Shown here: piece by piece, positions 35,601 through 44,569 of the stretch | How positions within the stretch are numbered: the stretch's first letter is position 1 | How the letters are laid out: each line of letters begins with the position of its first letter | Origin: Desulfosporosinus cupriresistens | GTDB taxonomy: Bacteria > Bacillota > Desulfitobacteriia > Desulfitobacteriales > Desulfitobacteriaceae | Length of the DNA stretch: 64,000 nt | NCBI RefSeq assembly: GCF_001707885.1 | Contig: NZ_MASS01000016.1 | Span: 1-64,000, forward strand | Direction of reading: 5' to 3' | Translations under genes and position numbers: made by a program | The notes under the pieces: model-generated | Told to the model about the DNA's origin: nothing | What the model saw: the letters and a program-made list of their open reading frames with translations, nothing else | Databases searched by the model: none

Positions 35601-36280
35601 GACGTTATAACAACTTCATTGGCCGTGATCATAATCATTTTTAGAACGTCTAACTCTTGAGGGGTAAATCCTGTAAAGCCATCTACCCATAAGCGTGCCC
35701 CTTGGATAACGGGTGCGTAAGGTATCTTTTCTGCAAGAATCGACAATTCATCATCCGGATCACGGATTTCATGGCCTAAAGCTGTTTGAAATTCTTCGTA
35801 AATAAGAGCTATGTCTTGAAGCTTATCCAATAAAAGTTGATTCGAATTTTTAATTTTATGTAAATCGTTTGGAGTAATGCGATAAATTTTAAACTCTCCA
35901 ATTGTTTGAGCTAGGAGATCGGCCATACCAGGTCGGGTAGAGGTTCGGGCGAACGCTTTTAAATGAAGACGATGCTTTAAAAGGATTCGCCGCAGAAGCA
36001 TCCGTTTTCCAATCGCACCGATTAGAACTTTTTGCCCTCCCCCGGTTTCAGAAAACACTCGCCAACCCAGTCGTCGAAAGCTCAAGACTTGGGCTCGTAA
36101 ACTTCCGCCTAAATCAGGTGTATTGGCTAAAGTCACTTCCATCTGATAGGTCGCCTGCTCGGGGACGAGGAGAATCAGTGGTGCACCCCATGGTTTCAGT
36201 CGAAGTTCGCTACGGATTTCTTCCAAGCATAGGGTGCTCTTGCCACTTCCAGCTCGACCGAACACAAAACGGACACCCAA
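32669..36280 (-). CDS. addB: AddB, ATP-dependent nuclease subunit B
   Basis: About 1203 residues (B. subtilis AddB is ~1166). N-terminal Walker A FGRAGSGKSTLCLEE is near residues 6-20 of the preferred reading. The Chi-scanning/helicase-like body includes FLVGANEGILPAR and TALTRATEKLIVCYP. The C-terminal nuclease has RILDYKSREISL, and the AddB iron-sulfur cysteines are in FAKCPFGHYARYG and CQYCAYKPVCHF. GGAAGGGAG lies 9 bases before a TTG at 36280, giving MGVRFVFGRAGSGKS; the ATG readings at 36316/36307 have no ribosome site. Partner AddA is separated from it by ~10.9 kb. Confidence 0.95.
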   Translation of the reverse strand: MGVRFVFGRAGSGKSTLCLEEIRSELRLKPWGAPLILLVPEQATYQMEVTLANTPDLGGSLRAQVLSFRRLGWRVFSETGGGQKVLIGAIGKRMLLRRILLKHRLHLKAFARTSTRPGMADLLAQTIGEFKIYRITPNDLHKIKNSNQLLLDKLQDIALIYEEFQTALGHEIRDPDDELSILAEKIPYAPVIQGARLWVDGFTGFTPQELDVLKMIMITANEVVITSPLDPVLLADERQLEAGPFKVGEELFAGPWQTYQDLQRLVAETAIHLHPPVLLESTERYKHPWLWHLEKYFFTYPTVAYGEVPSPSPMSNLAGFSINPENPLGDGIRIFSAVNRRAEVEGVARELRRLARDEGMCWNEMAVMTRDLTGYHELITQVFTAYEISHFLDHKRSVLHHPLIELIQSLPEVAESHWAYEPLFRCLKTDFFPLQRDSIDCLENYVIEHGIHGEGWNRNVAWKYHRQWSLGQNEAQLATEIKFQAKLNSSRQIVYDSIAPFIQRVQPSKKANGLTVREVTEALYEFLERLDVPATLRTWSQKAQESGELSEAKLHEQIWEAVIQVLDEIVAGLGEEYLELEDYTLILASGIEAIELGLIPPGLDQVLVGSLDRSRNPEVRVLFLVGANEGILPARPNSDGLLDAEEREQLEEAGITLAPKGKTQTFEEQFFIYTALTRATEKLIVCYPLTDEEGKGLAVSPIVTRLKNLYPLTESFLGNQEDIERISQADFALQTYAEQLRTVRQGEPLSPLWKAAEMWLIQDPIHKNQVQRLQSSLQVQNQEDKIQRPLARRLYGKRLKASVSRLEQFAKCPFGHYARYGLKLRERPTYQLSSPDMGEFFHTLLHDFAIQLQERGLDWGKLTKEESWALVSELAEQLAPSLQHEILLSSARYRYLTHKLKRTVHHAVRVLGEHARRGVFIPIQLEVGFGPTETLPGVDIPLSEDDSLLLCGQIDRVDAAFLDGKVYLRILDYKSREISLALDSIYYGLNLQLLTYLDVALQGAEVLLNTTSALPSLETSSENADTEVAAGRDNNFILQKTPAGFLYFPVLEPQLEEKIPLSSEELEQHRVKAVKVSGYLLANPRVLEAMDSSFSTGQSDLLSIKLKKDGTFKKGSNILTEDQFSRLRDYLRQWFRQTGEEILNGDISLSPYRRGKNTGCQYCAYKPVCHFDPYLPENQYRDLPTLKQDEIWKRLDGVEEENP

Positions 36281-36344
36281 AATAAATCGCTCCCTTCCAA
36301 AGGACATCTTGTTCATAATTTAAAAAAGGTTTCATTCTGACGAT

Positions 36345-37283
36345 TTAAAATGCAATGTGTCGGACTTGGCTAACCATGCTTAAGAGAGCAGCCCCAACGG
36401 ATGGAGGATAGTTCGGCTTAAGTATTTGAACAGTAGGAAATTCTTCTTGAATAGTGGCCAGTAAAGACGGTTCAATAAAACCGAGAATATGTCTGATTCC
36501 TCCGACTAACCCCACTTCTAAGCCATGAGTTTTCCGCAGTAGCGCTCTCGTTAATAAACCTAAAGCTTGGCCTGACTCATCGAGAATTAATTTGGCGATA
36601 TAGTCTCCCATCCGAGCGGTCTCAACAACTACTGGAACCAAAGCAGCCACTTCTTTGTTCGTGCGGTTAGGTTGGTAGAGCCAGTAGCTGATCTCAGGCA
36701 CTTGTGCTAATCCCAAATGTTCAGTAATCTTAGTTTCTAATAGGCTTTTAGGACCGTACCCATCGTAGGATGCAACCGCTGCAGCTAAAGCTTTACGTCC
36801 AATATCATAGCCACTACCTTGGTCTCCGATGAGATGTCCCCATCCGCCTACGCGAAAAACCTCACCCTCAGTGTTTACACCTAAGGCAACTGCCCCTGTT
36901 CCAGACGCTAAAACATTTCCGGAGAATTTTCCTCGAACGGACATTAAAGCCCCAAAGGCATCGTTCTCTAGGACCACAGGAACCTCTTGTGATGAGACTG
37001 TTTTCAGGGATAAGGCTTTTAAGTTTTGTTTCAGGCCGTCGGCCATAATATTCCAGTCTTCGGGGGTGTCAATACCGGCAAGGCTGATTCCGATTCCTTC
37101 TAGTGTATCACCTTGTAAGGCATCACGAATCCCCTCTACAATATGCTGGACAGCTTGCTCTATCCCGACCGCATGGTAATTGCTCGCTGGTTTGCGCAGG
37201 CAGCGTAGCACTTGATCCTTTTGATCCAGTGCGACAATCTCTGTTTTACTGCCTCCGCCGTCAACCCCGATTTTAATTTTCAA
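36345..37283 (-). CDS. BadF/BadG/BcrA/BcrD-type ATPase, N-acetylglucosamine kinase-like
   Basis: 312 residues of the ASKHA fold. Phosphate-1 motif KIGVDGGGSKTE is at the N-terminus, GISLAGID mid-domain, ASGTGAVALGV is the adenosine/phosphate-2 region, GGWGHLIGDQGSGYDIG is the GlcNAc kinase signature, and VGLVGGI is near the end. Family members phosphorylate GlcNAc or amino sugars released in wall recycling. Ends 28 bases before the first addB ATG; could be co-transcribed with addB. Confidence 0.85.
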   Translation of the reverse strand: MKIKIGVDGGGSKTEIVALDQKDQVLRCLRKPASNYHAVGIEQAVQHIVEGIRDALQGDTLEGIGISLAGIDTPEDWNIMADGLKQNLKALSLKTVSSQEVPVVLENDAFGALMSVRGKFSGNVLASGTGAVALGVNTEGEVFRVGGWGHLIGDQGSGYDIGRKALAAAVASYDGYGPKSLLETKITEHLGLAQVPEISYWLYQPNRTNKEVAALVPVVVETARMGDYIAKLILDESGQALGLLTRALLRKTHGLEVGLVGGIRHILGFIEPSLLATIQEEFPTVQILKPNYPPSVGAALLSMVSQVRHIAF

Positions 37284-37448
37284 GCTATCACTTCCCTATT
37301 CTCAATTGACGCATCCAATACCAGCTTTTTCTACAGCTTCTTAATGGGGTCGATTCGTGCCGTACAGAACGTCTTTTTGTATGATTATGCATGGAACCTA
37401 TGGTTCATCAATAGGTATATATAGAAGCCGATTTTGGGGGTGAATAAC

Positions 37449-38174
37449 GTGCGTATTTATGTGTTAACTCGCTTTAAGCTTGCCTTAGTGATTTTGTTTC
37501 TAATTGCCGTGGGAGGTTTACTCACCATCACTCAGCGTTCAATGTCAACACCCTCTCTGGTTCGGACTCCTGGTACCTATTATATGGCTCATACTCAGGA
37601 AAAAGTTGTAGCACTAACCTTTGATGATGGACCAGATCCGACAGATACGCCCGATGTGTTGGATATCCTTAAAGAAAAGAAAGTTCAGGCGACATTCTTT
37701 GTTTTGGGGCAGGCGGCTCAATCTAACCCGGCTCTGTTAAAGCGCTTAGTTAACGAAGGACATGAAATCGGAAACCATAGCTTTAACCATGATTATCAGC
37801 AACGCCATTTAATTGAGGAAATGAATCAAACAGACCAAGAAGTTTTTGCTGTAACCGGTGTCCACACTTATTTTTACCGCCCCCCAGGCGGGTTCTTATC
37901 TGAGCGTCAACTCGCTACTATCAAAAGAAATGGGCAAGTCGTGGCCCTTTGGAGTGTGGATAGCAAGGATTGGCGTAACCCAGGGGTAAAACAAATCGTG
38001 GCTAATGTTACGAAAAATGTATTTCCTGGTGCAATTGTCCTTCTGCACGATGGTGGTTACCAGCGTATTCAAACAGTTAAAGCGTTGGGTCCCATTATTG
38101 ATTCTCTCCAAGCTAGTGGTTATCGTTTGGTCACCTTAAGTAAGCTCAAAACGATGGATTGTGAAATTAAGTAG
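37449..38174 (+). CDS. Polysaccharide deacetylase (NodB domain, PdaB-like)
   Basis: About 241 residues. The N-terminal membrane anchor is LALVILFLIAVGGLL. NodB motifs are ALTFDDGPDPTDTP, EIGNHSFNHDY (HxxxH metal site), FYRPPGG and IVLLHDGG. It removes N-acetyl groups from peptidoglycan or another glycan outside the membrane; PdaB-like members act in spore cortex formation. GGGGGTG lies 6 bases before the GTG at 37449, a better start than the TTG at 37434. It is divergent from the sugar kinase. Confidence 0.88.
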   Translation: MRIYVLTRFKLALVILFLIAVGGLLTITQRSMSTPSLVRTPGTYYMAHTQEKVVALTFDDGPDPTDTPDVLDILKEKKVQATFFVLGQAAQSNPALLKRLVNEGHEIGNHSFNHDYQQRHLIEEMNQTDQEVFAVTGVHTYFYRPPGGFLSERQLATIKRNGQVVALWSVDSKDWRNPGVKQIVANVTKNVFPGAIVLLHDGGYQRIQTVKALGPIIDSLQASGYRLVTLSKLKTMDCEIK

Positions 38175-38331
38175 CGGGTTTTTCCTCAGAGTTAAATATT
38201 GTGGTCTCCGCTTCAAACTTCGCTGGTTTTAATTTTGGAATGGAATTTAAACCTTCGTTATAATTCCGATCGATAAATTATCTTTTGGAAATTAGAATCC
38301 TGCATGTTCTAAATATATAAAAGTAAATAAA

Positions 38332-39180
38332 CTACTCGTTTGTAACAAATCCTCTGCCGAGGACTTCACCGGCATTTTGGACAATCATAAAGGCTAGAGG
38401 ATCTACTTCTCGCACAGCTTGTTTTAGGCGACCTATTTCTGGTAGACTGACGACACAGATGATTACGTTCTTTGGTTCGTTAGAGTACGCGCCTCTTCCA
38501 TGTAAAAACGTTGCCCCCCTACCTAAATCAATCATAATCCGGTCAACTAAGATTTCGGACTGGTCAGAAATGATGGTAATTGCTTTCGACGGAACTCCAC
38601 TCTGTATTAAATCAAGTATACGACCATATACAAACAAGGTAACTAATGTGTAAAGTGTTGCTTTGGAGCCAAGTATTGCCCAAGAGATCATAATAATAAC
38701 ACCATTAATAGCAAGGGCAGATGTTCCCATGGGTACTCCATATTTACGCTGAATGACTTTAGATACAATATCTGTACCGCCTAAGCTGCCACCGAAGTGA
38801 AATACAAGGCTTGAGGAAATCCCGGAGATAACCCCTCCATAAAGTGCCCCCAGAAAAATGTCATTTAGGGCTACAGGCTGAACTCCTTTAAATAGGTCCA
38901 GCGATGTGGAAAATATCACCAAGCCCCAGATGGTTTTGAAAACAAACTGTTTGTTCACTTCACGCCAGCCTAGCACAAGCAAAGGAATATTTAAGAGAAA
39001 GGTCACAAGACCTATGGGTAATTTGAATGTATAGTAAAGAAGCAAGGCTATTCCGCCGACGCCACCTCCGCCTAATCCAGAAGGGACAATAAAACCCTGA
39101 ACACCGTAGGCGGCAATGATGGCTCCGATTGTAATCCCAATGATTCCAAGGATAGACTTTGATCGCTGCGTTAATTTCAA
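38332..39180 (-). CDS. YitT-family membrane protein (DUF161 plus DUF2179)
   Basis: 282 residues. Five or six membrane helices occupy residues ~10-185 (GIIGITIGAIIAAYGVQGFI, SGLGGGGVGGIALLLYY, FHFGGSLGGTDIVSKVIQRKYG). A cytoplasmic DUF2179 domain follows from about 195 (SKAITIISDQSEILVDRI, GATFLHGRGAY, VVSLPEIGRLKQAV). Members are widespread in Firmicutes and their transport substrate is not settled. TTG start with GGGGG 7 bases upstream. Confidence 0.88.
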   Translation of the reverse strand: MKLTQRSKSILGIIGITIGAIIAAYGVQGFIVPSGLGGGGVGGIALLLYYTFKLPIGLVTFLLNIPLLVLGWREVNKQFVFKTIWGLVIFSTSLDLFKGVQPVALNDIFLGALYGGVISGISSSLVFHFGGSLGGTDIVSKVIQRKYGVPMGTSALAINGVIIMISWAILGSKATLYTLVTLFVYGRILDLIQSGVPSKAITIISDQSEILVDRIMIDLGRGATFLHGRGAYSNEPKNVIICVVSLPEIGRLKQAVREVDPLAFMIVQNAGEVLGRGFVTNE

Positions 39181-39203
39181 GTGGTTACCCCCTATTACTG
39201 ATG

Positions 39204-39244
39204 TCTCTTATCTTTTATCTTCTATCTCTTAATCTCTGATCTCA
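39204..39244. repeat. Degenerate 7-base tandem repeat upstream of the YitT gene
   Basis: TCTCTTA TCTTTTA TCTTCTA TCTCTTA, then ATCTCTG ATCTC: five to six units in a strict 7-base register with substitutions only. Confidence 0.75.
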
Positions 39245-39346
39245 CAGCATATAATTCATTATACAGACATTTGTCTTTTCAGTAAAGAATTGCTATGAGA
39301 GGGGTTATAGTATTGTTAAGGGCCAGGCATGAAGCAAACAAGAACT

Positions 39347-39378
39347 GGGCGTAGCGAAAGTTTAGTTTCGCTACGCCC
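39347..39378 (-). terminator. Hairpin terminator after the DUF4349 gene
   Basis: GGGCGTAGCGAAA / TTTCGCTACGCCC with a short loop, on the minus strand followed by AGTTCTTGTTTG. Strong stem, modest T tail. Confidence 0.65.
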
Positions 39379-39460
39379 CTGTTTCACGTCTCTTTGAAGT
39401 AACGCTTTCTGCCTTCTGGTCCGACTGGAATCTGAGAACGGTTAAAATGTCTGTTAGATT

Positions 39461-40717
39461 TTACTTCCGCCACACCCGGTATACTAACCACCCCAAAACA
39501 CCGATGAGTAGAAAGGGTAATACATACCCCACCCCGACCACCAGATAATTAAGGACATTCCAAGTACTGCTAATGGTTTTCAGTACGGCATCCTGGGTCG
39601 CTTGCCAAGTTTTGCTCCAGGAGATTGGTTGCCATGGGTTTATGACATTGACGTTTGGGCTTTGAAGAGTGACGAGCTGAAGATTTACGGTGGAGTAATC
39701 CACTTGATTGTTCCAGAGTTTAAGCTGCCCTTTGAGTTGTTCTATTTGTTGACGAATATTGCCCAACGCGTTTTCTACTTTAAGAACGTCATCTACGGTT
39801 TTGGCCTCATCTAAGATTTCGAGGTAACGTTTCTCCTCAGCCTCTAAAGTTTGCAAGCGAACTTGGGAATCATAGTATTGGTTGGTAATATCATTGGCAA
39901 GCAAACGTTGATCGAGAATTTTGCCCCATGCAGAAAAGGAATCCTGTAAGCCATTAAGCTTAACGGCTGGAATTTTTAATGTCATCTGGGCAGATGAATG
40001 ACTATCCACTCCACTTTGTTGGGATTCAGCAATATATCCACCGAGTTGTTGAACCTCCTGAGTGATCTGGGCAACAGTATCATCGATGGAATCCACTTCG
40101 AGAGTTAAAGTCAAATCGTAGGTGATTTTCCGGGGAATACCGGCATCAGCAGGTGGAACAACCGCTTGGTCTGGAGGCAGGGGTGCTATGGCTGCGTTTT
40201 TAGCAGAAGGGGCCGCCGAGCTAAATGAGGAATCCGTTTTCTGGTCTGCTGCCGCGTCCGGAGCTGAGCCATCGTAAAGCTTTCCTTTCATAACTGGTCC
40301 GCCTGCTTCAATCGAATTAGTCATCTGAGGAGCCCTAGCTACGGATTGGCTTAATTCAGCCTTATTGCCCATATGAGGGAAAATGTTCCATGAAGAATTC
40401 AGAGCACTTTGCCCGATGATCATTAAGATAGCTAGTCCGACGACCGAAAATCCGATTTTCCAGCGTTCGATTCCAGTCATTACCCTTAATTTTGCCTGGA
40501 TTCGTTGAACTACTCCTGGCTTGTCGGTTACAGGAAATACATCTAAGGCTTCTTCTTGAGAGATTTTCTCAAGGGCCTTTTGTTTGATACTTTGCTTGAT
40601 TTGTTCATTCTCCTCTGGAGCAGTGTCGATTATATGGAAGAAAGCTTTCATTCGCTTTAAATCACCATCCTCTTCCCAGAGGGACTCGAGATCCGTTCTC
40701 TTCGTAAACCTGTTCAT
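39461..40717 (-). CDS. DUF4349 membrane protein, probable regulator of the adjacent ECF sigma factor
   Basis: 418 residues. A cytoplasmic N-terminus of ~85 residues is followed by a first membrane helix (WKIGFSVVGLAILMII). A proline/alanine-rich extracytoplasmic linker is at ~130-200. The DUF4349 domain has a long coiled coil (LQTLEAEEKRYLEILDEAKTV...IEQLKGQLKLW), and a C-terminal membrane helix follows (VLPFLLIGVLGWLVYRVWRK). The ATG overlaps the sigma factor stop (TGATG). Such ECF-linked one-span proteins commonly act as anti-sigma factors; here this is inferred from position, as no HxxxCxxC zinc motif is seen. Confidence 0.82.
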   Translation of the reverse strand: MNRFTKRTDLESLWEEDGDLKRMKAFFHIIDTAPEENEQIKQSIKQKALEKISQEEALDVFPVTDKPGVVQRIQAKLRVMTGIERWKIGFSVVGLAILMIIGQSALNSSWNIFPHMGNKAELSQSVARAPQMTNSIEAGGPVMKGKLYDGSAPDAAADQKTDSSFSSAAPSAKNAAIAPLPPDQAVVPPADAGIPRKITYDLTLTLEVDSIDDTVAQITQEVQQLGGYIAESQQSGVDSHSSAQMTLKIPAVKLNGLQDSFSAWGKILDQRLLANDITNQYYDSQVRLQTLEAEEKRYLEILDEAKTVDDVLKVENALGNIRQQIEQLKGQLKLWNNQVDYSTVNLQLVTLQSPNVNVINPWQPISWSKTWQATQDAVLKTISSTWNVLNYLVVGVGYVLPFLLIGVLGWLVYRVWRK

Positions 40718-41226
40718 CAGCCTCTTCCTCCTTTGCCCGGGTTTCCCTGGTAGATTTTACGGAAACCTTTCTTCGCTCGGTATAAAAGACTGTCTACTGC
40801 CTGTTGAGTTGTTCCTAAGATTTCGGCAACTTCTCCAGCACTAAAACCTTCGATCAAGCGGAGTTGGATAACATTGACCTGTTGAGGGGAGAGCTTTGCC
40901 AAGGCCTCTCCAACACTGAGAAGGGTTGTCCATGACTCACTTTGATCGGACTCCTGAGACAGAGGCATAGGTATTTCTTCTAAAGGTATCACTGGGATGC
41001 GTTTATGGCTCCGATAATAATCGGCGATCTGATGGGTAGCAATTTTTAAGGCCCACGATTTCAGAGCGGTTTTCCTTTCTATACTAGGTAAACCTCGCCA
41101 TGCTTTTACAATAATTTCGGCTGCCACATCTTCCACATCCGACTTAGGCACGCGGATCGAAACAAATCGGTAGATCAAAGGAAATAATAGTTCATAGATC
41201 TCATCAAAGGACGAATCGGCCTCCAC
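40717..41226 (-). CDS. ECF-type RNA polymerase sigma factor
   Basis: 169 residues. Sigma region 2 has FVSIRVPKSDVEDVAAEIIVKAW and LKSWALKIATHQIADYYR. Region 4 has LAKLSPQQVNVIQLRLIEGFSAGEVAEILGTTQQAVDSLLYRAKKGFR, a typical helix-turn-helix. GTG start with AAGGAGG about 11 bases upstream. It directs transcription of an envelope-type regulon and is probably controlled by its co-transcribed membrane partner. Confidence 0.92.
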   Translation of the reverse strand: MEADSSFDEIYELLFPLIYRFVSIRVPKSDVEDVAAEIIVKAWRGLPSIERKTALKSWALKIATHQIADYYRSHKRIPVIPLEEIPMPLSQESDQSESWTTLLSVGEALAKLSPQQVNVIQLRLIEGFSAGEVAEILGTTQQAVDSLLYRAKKGFRKIYQGNPGKGGRG

Positions 41227-41526
41227 CTCGTCGTCAGCCTCCTTCCTTCTCGCTGCATACTCTTAATCTCTGCATATTGTAACGAAACCATCACATTGTC
41301 CATTTAAGATAGGTATGGCGTTACTATTTCTATAGACGTATCTGAAACGCCTTTTCTGATGGGGTTAATTGGTGAAATTTTAAAAACGAGAATTTTGTCT
41401 TGCATAACCTTAGTATGAAGGCAAACTAAAAGAGGATCGCATAATGTCATATTAGACAAAGATGTCATCCTCCTACAGTGTATCATTTTTGAATTCTGTA
41501 TCTGGACAGGGTACTGAGTAACCAAT
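41227..41526. other. Intergenic region between cls and the sigma factor gene, 300 bases
   Basis: AT-rich. The sigma factor promoter is expected near 41230-41290. The minus-strand ORF that covers part of it overlaps the cls end and has no ribosome site. Nothing else was seen. Confidence 0.45.
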
Positions 41527-42957
41527 CTATAAAAGTGGTGATAACAAACGGGCACTTGATTCTTTCCAGCGTTCCAAGGCAGGACGGGATCGAAAGGCCT
41601 GCAGGTCAAGCTCGCTACTGTCTTTAAAGTCCTGCTCAAAATCTAATCTTAGGCGATCAGCCAAGGACTGATCATATATAAAAGCGCAGATCTCGAAATC
41701 AATAAAAAAGCTCCTATTATCCATGTTAGCAGATCCTACAGAAGCGAGATGATTATCTATAAGGAAGATCTTAGCATGCAGGGTTCCTTTCATGTATTGA
41801 AAGATCTTTACGCCTGCTTGAAGTAATTCTAAAAAATAGGAGCGCATTGCCCAAAACGTCACTTTATGCTCGGGGATGCCCTGAACAATAAGTCGCACGT
41901 CAAGACCGCTCAGCGCTGCTGTTTTTAAGGCCATAATCAGGCTTTGATCTGGGACAAAATAGGGTGTTTCAATGTAGACGCTGTGCTTAGCCATTGCAAT
42001 TGCGTTAAAGAAACCCTGCAAAATCGACGCCCAGTTGGAATCTGGGCCGCTCGCACTGATTTGAACAGGTAAAACATCATAATCATTGATCTGGGGGAAA
42101 TACTGGGTACCTCTAATCTTTTGATGGGTCACAAAAAACCAATCATTGAGAAAAATAGATTGCAGGCTATGGACTGCTTCCCCTTCCAATTTTAGATGAG
42201 TGTCCCGCCAAAATCCTAGTTTAGCGTCGCGAGACAAGTACTCATCCCCAATATTGAGTCCCCCCATAAAACCTATACATCCATCAACAACTACAATTTT
42301 GCGGTGATAGCGGATGTTGAGCTTAGATGTTAAATAAGGAAACCGAATCGGAAAAAACCATTCAGCCTGAATCCCGGCTTGCCGCATACTGCGGACAAAA
42401 CCCCCAGAAACTGAAACACAGCCCATTCCATCAAGCAGGACGCGAATTTCTACCCCATCTGTTGCTTTACGAGATAAAATTTTCAAAACATCTGCGCCGA
42501 TTTCATCGTCTTTAAAGATATAGTAGCTGAGATGGATGTGATGTTTAGCTCCTTCTAAGGCATTAAATAACGCTTGAAATTTCTCTCCTCCGTTTAAGAG
42601 AATCTCAACTTGATTATGAACAGTCATGGAGGCGAAGCCATTGTTCAAGAGCAGACTGGCCAGTTTTTTTTCTGAGTCATTATTCGCTAGAGGTAAAATA
42701 TCTTCCTGATTGGAGTCGCTTTGCTGCTGGTGAACCATTCTGGCCAATCGATTATCGGGGATATGTTTCTTATGAAATAATTGTCCCTGAGTTTTTTTGC
42801 CGAAGACTACATATAAGATGAATCCTAAGATAGGGAGAAGACCGAGCATACAGAGCCAAGCAACTGTTTTCCCTGGGTCTCGATTTTCCAAGAGTATCAC
42901 CTTGCCAATAAGTATCACCTGCATGATGCTTAAAACCAGAAGACTAAACCAAACCAT
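41527..42957 (-). CDS. cls: Cardiolipin synthase
   Basis: 476 residues, the normal bacterial size. It has two N-terminal membrane helices (residues ~2-24 and 33-52). Two phospholipase D motifs are HRKIVVVDGCIGFMGG near 218-233 and HAKIFLIDNHLASVGSANMD near 395-414. It condenses two phosphatidylglycerols to cardiolipin plus glycerol at the membrane. It is a single-gene unit. About 119 bases of its middle are present in a diverged second copy at 47334-47452. Confidence 0.94.
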   Translation of the reverse strand: MVWFSLLVLSIMQVILIGKVILLENRDPGKTVAWLCMLGLLPILGFILYVVFGKKTQGQLFHKKHIPDNRLARMVHQQQSDSNQEDILPLANNDSEKKLASLLLNNGFASMTVHNQVEILLNGGEKFQALFNALEGAKHHIHLSYYIFKDDEIGADVLKILSRKATDGVEIRVLLDGMGCVSVSGGFVRSMRQAGIQAEWFFPIRFPYLTSKLNIRYHRKIVVVDGCIGFMGGLNIGDEYLSRDAKLGFWRDTHLKLEGEAVHSLQSIFLNDWFFVTHQKIRGTQYFPQINDYDVLPVQISASGPDSNWASILQGFFNAIAMAKHSVYIETPYFVPDQSLIMALKTAALSGLDVRLIVQGIPEHKVTFWAMRSYFLELLQAGVKIFQYMKGTLHAKIFLIDNHLASVGSANMDNRSFFIDFEICAFIYDQSLADRLRLDFEQDFKDSSELDLQAFRSRPALERWKESSARLLSPLL

Positions 42958-43179
42958 GATATCTCCGCCTATCTATACCGACTTAGCAATTCCAATCGAT
43001 AATACAAAAGCTTTCGTTATTTGCATTATCAAAATATCATGCCACTGTTTAGTATGCACGGTTTTAGCAAGTTTTAGATATCAGGGTCGTAATCGACTGT
43101 AGTATGATTCTATAAATGACAACTCCAAAATGCTAACTTCTAACTGACAGTGAATTCTGGAATTCCAGTGACAAATAGT

Positions 43180-43907
43180 TTAAGGAAGCGACACTAGATT
43201 GCCGGAAGCGTTCCAGTTATAGTTTGTTGTTACTCCGTCAACAATTTTACTTTTTCTCAACCCATCGTGGTAATACGAATAGGTAGCAACCAAGGTGCCG
43301 CCTACTATTTTATTCACCTGAATTAACCTGTTCTCTGTTATCGTATTTGTAGCTATTGGTTCCGTCACTGGTCAAATTTCCATTACTATTATACGTGTAT
43401 ACGTGAATCCATTAGTGGTTATTTGGTTGGATTCATCGTAGGAATAGGTTTTAATCCCTTTCTTGGTTAAGTTTCCTATAGCGTCATAGGTATAATATTC
43501 TGTTACTTTGCTGCCGCCAACGGGAGTATTCGACCAACTTTTTAGTCTGTTAAAATTGTCATATACTCATGCACGCCAGCCCATGAGGTAACCTTTGGAG
43601 ATACTCCCATCGGCATTATAACTATGTTATAATAGTTTTTATCGGGAAATTGGGAGTCTTGTATTTGAGTACACCAACCATTCCCTTGATAAAGGATCGT
43701 TTTCTTGACATTCGTCCCCGGATACTGGATTTGGAATAAGCGACCATTTTCATCGTAGTTAAAATAAAGGGTATTTTCATCCGGTAACGTAACTGACCTA
43801 AGCTTGTTATCGCTTCGGTACTGGTAGTTAACAGCACCTGTGTTGAACCTTTGTTGGTACCTGTTTCCTTCAACAAGTTGTTGTTTTCTTAGTGCAAACT
43901 TGTACAC
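43180..43907 (-). pseudogene. RHS/YD-repeat protein remnant
   Basis: The minus strand encodes tandem YD-type repeats in three frames. One part has VNYQYRSDNKLRSVTLPDENT, LYFNYDENGRLFQIQYPG and similar. A middle part reads SKVTEYYTYDAIGNLTKKGI and YSYDESNQITTNG in another frame. A last part has TYSYYHDGLRKSKIVDG and TNYNWNASGNLVSLP before a stop. At least two frameshifts break it, and no toxin tip or N-terminal secretion region remains. It is the decayed end of an RHS-family surface/toxin protein. Confidence 0.85.
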
Positions 43908-44084
43908 AAACCCTTGATGTTCCTAAGATGCTGTCAAGGATGAGTTATACTTATACTTTCGAAAAAAACAGAAAGAAAGACCAGCAGATTTAGTTTCCTT
44001 CTGGCCTAAAGAAAGAGACTATTCACTTATACATCTCGTGATCTAACGAATATCTGTAAGTTGTGAATTTCTCGTGAAAAAAGG

Positions 44085-44396
44085 ATGTATCAAAGCTTGT
44101 GTTGCGGTCTTGTTTCAGCTTTCGACTTGCTCGCTTCGGTAGGCCACAGCGGGATGAAGCGCGTCCAGGAAGCTGAGCAGACAGGGGCGGAATGGTTGGT
44201 CACCAACAGTGCGGGTTGTGGCTCGCAGTTCAACGCCACCTGTCACGCCATGGGTACGCAAGTACAACAAATGGACTTGACCGAGCTCGTTGCCCGATGC
44301 TTGGGGATTCCAACCGTGGATCCGGCCCAGTGTGTGGAATTGCTTAAAGACAGTGTCATATCCCCAATTGTTGTGCCGGCTGAGGCTAGTAAATAG
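44085..44396 (+). pseudogene. Truncated CCG-domain (HdrB-like) protein
   Basis: 103 residues. It resembles only the C-terminal half of a CCG-domain iron-sulfur protein: CCG near the start, then GMKRVQEAEQTGAEWLVTNSAGCGSQF, where intact proteins have 'GA..LVT..P.C...'. The CXXC is reduced to one cysteine, and the N-terminal domains and ribosome site are missing. It keeps a terminator (44430-44465). It is probably the stump of a deleted redox gene. Confidence 0.6.
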
Positions 44397-44429
44397 TACC
44401 TTTCCTTATCTAACTAAATGTACAGAAAA

Positions 44430-44465
44430 AAACCAAAGGCCCTCTCAAGTGAGGGTCTTTGGTTT
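44430..44465 (+). terminator. Terminator after the CCG stump
   Basis: AAACCAAAG(G)CCCTC / GAGGGTCTTTGGTTT, a 14-15-base stem with a six-base loop. Poor T tail beyond the stem. Confidence 0.7.
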
Positions 44466-44569
44466 AGTCAAACTTACTACTGCGAAATGGAGCGAATAAA
44501 ATCTTCTAAAAAGAAAATAGCCATTTTGTTTTATGTTTAAATCATGAAAGAGAGGGGTGAAATTGGACC

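Noticed and set aside
41304..41639. 111-residue minus-strand ORF
   Set aside because: Overlaps the 3' end of cls in another frame and has no ribosome site.
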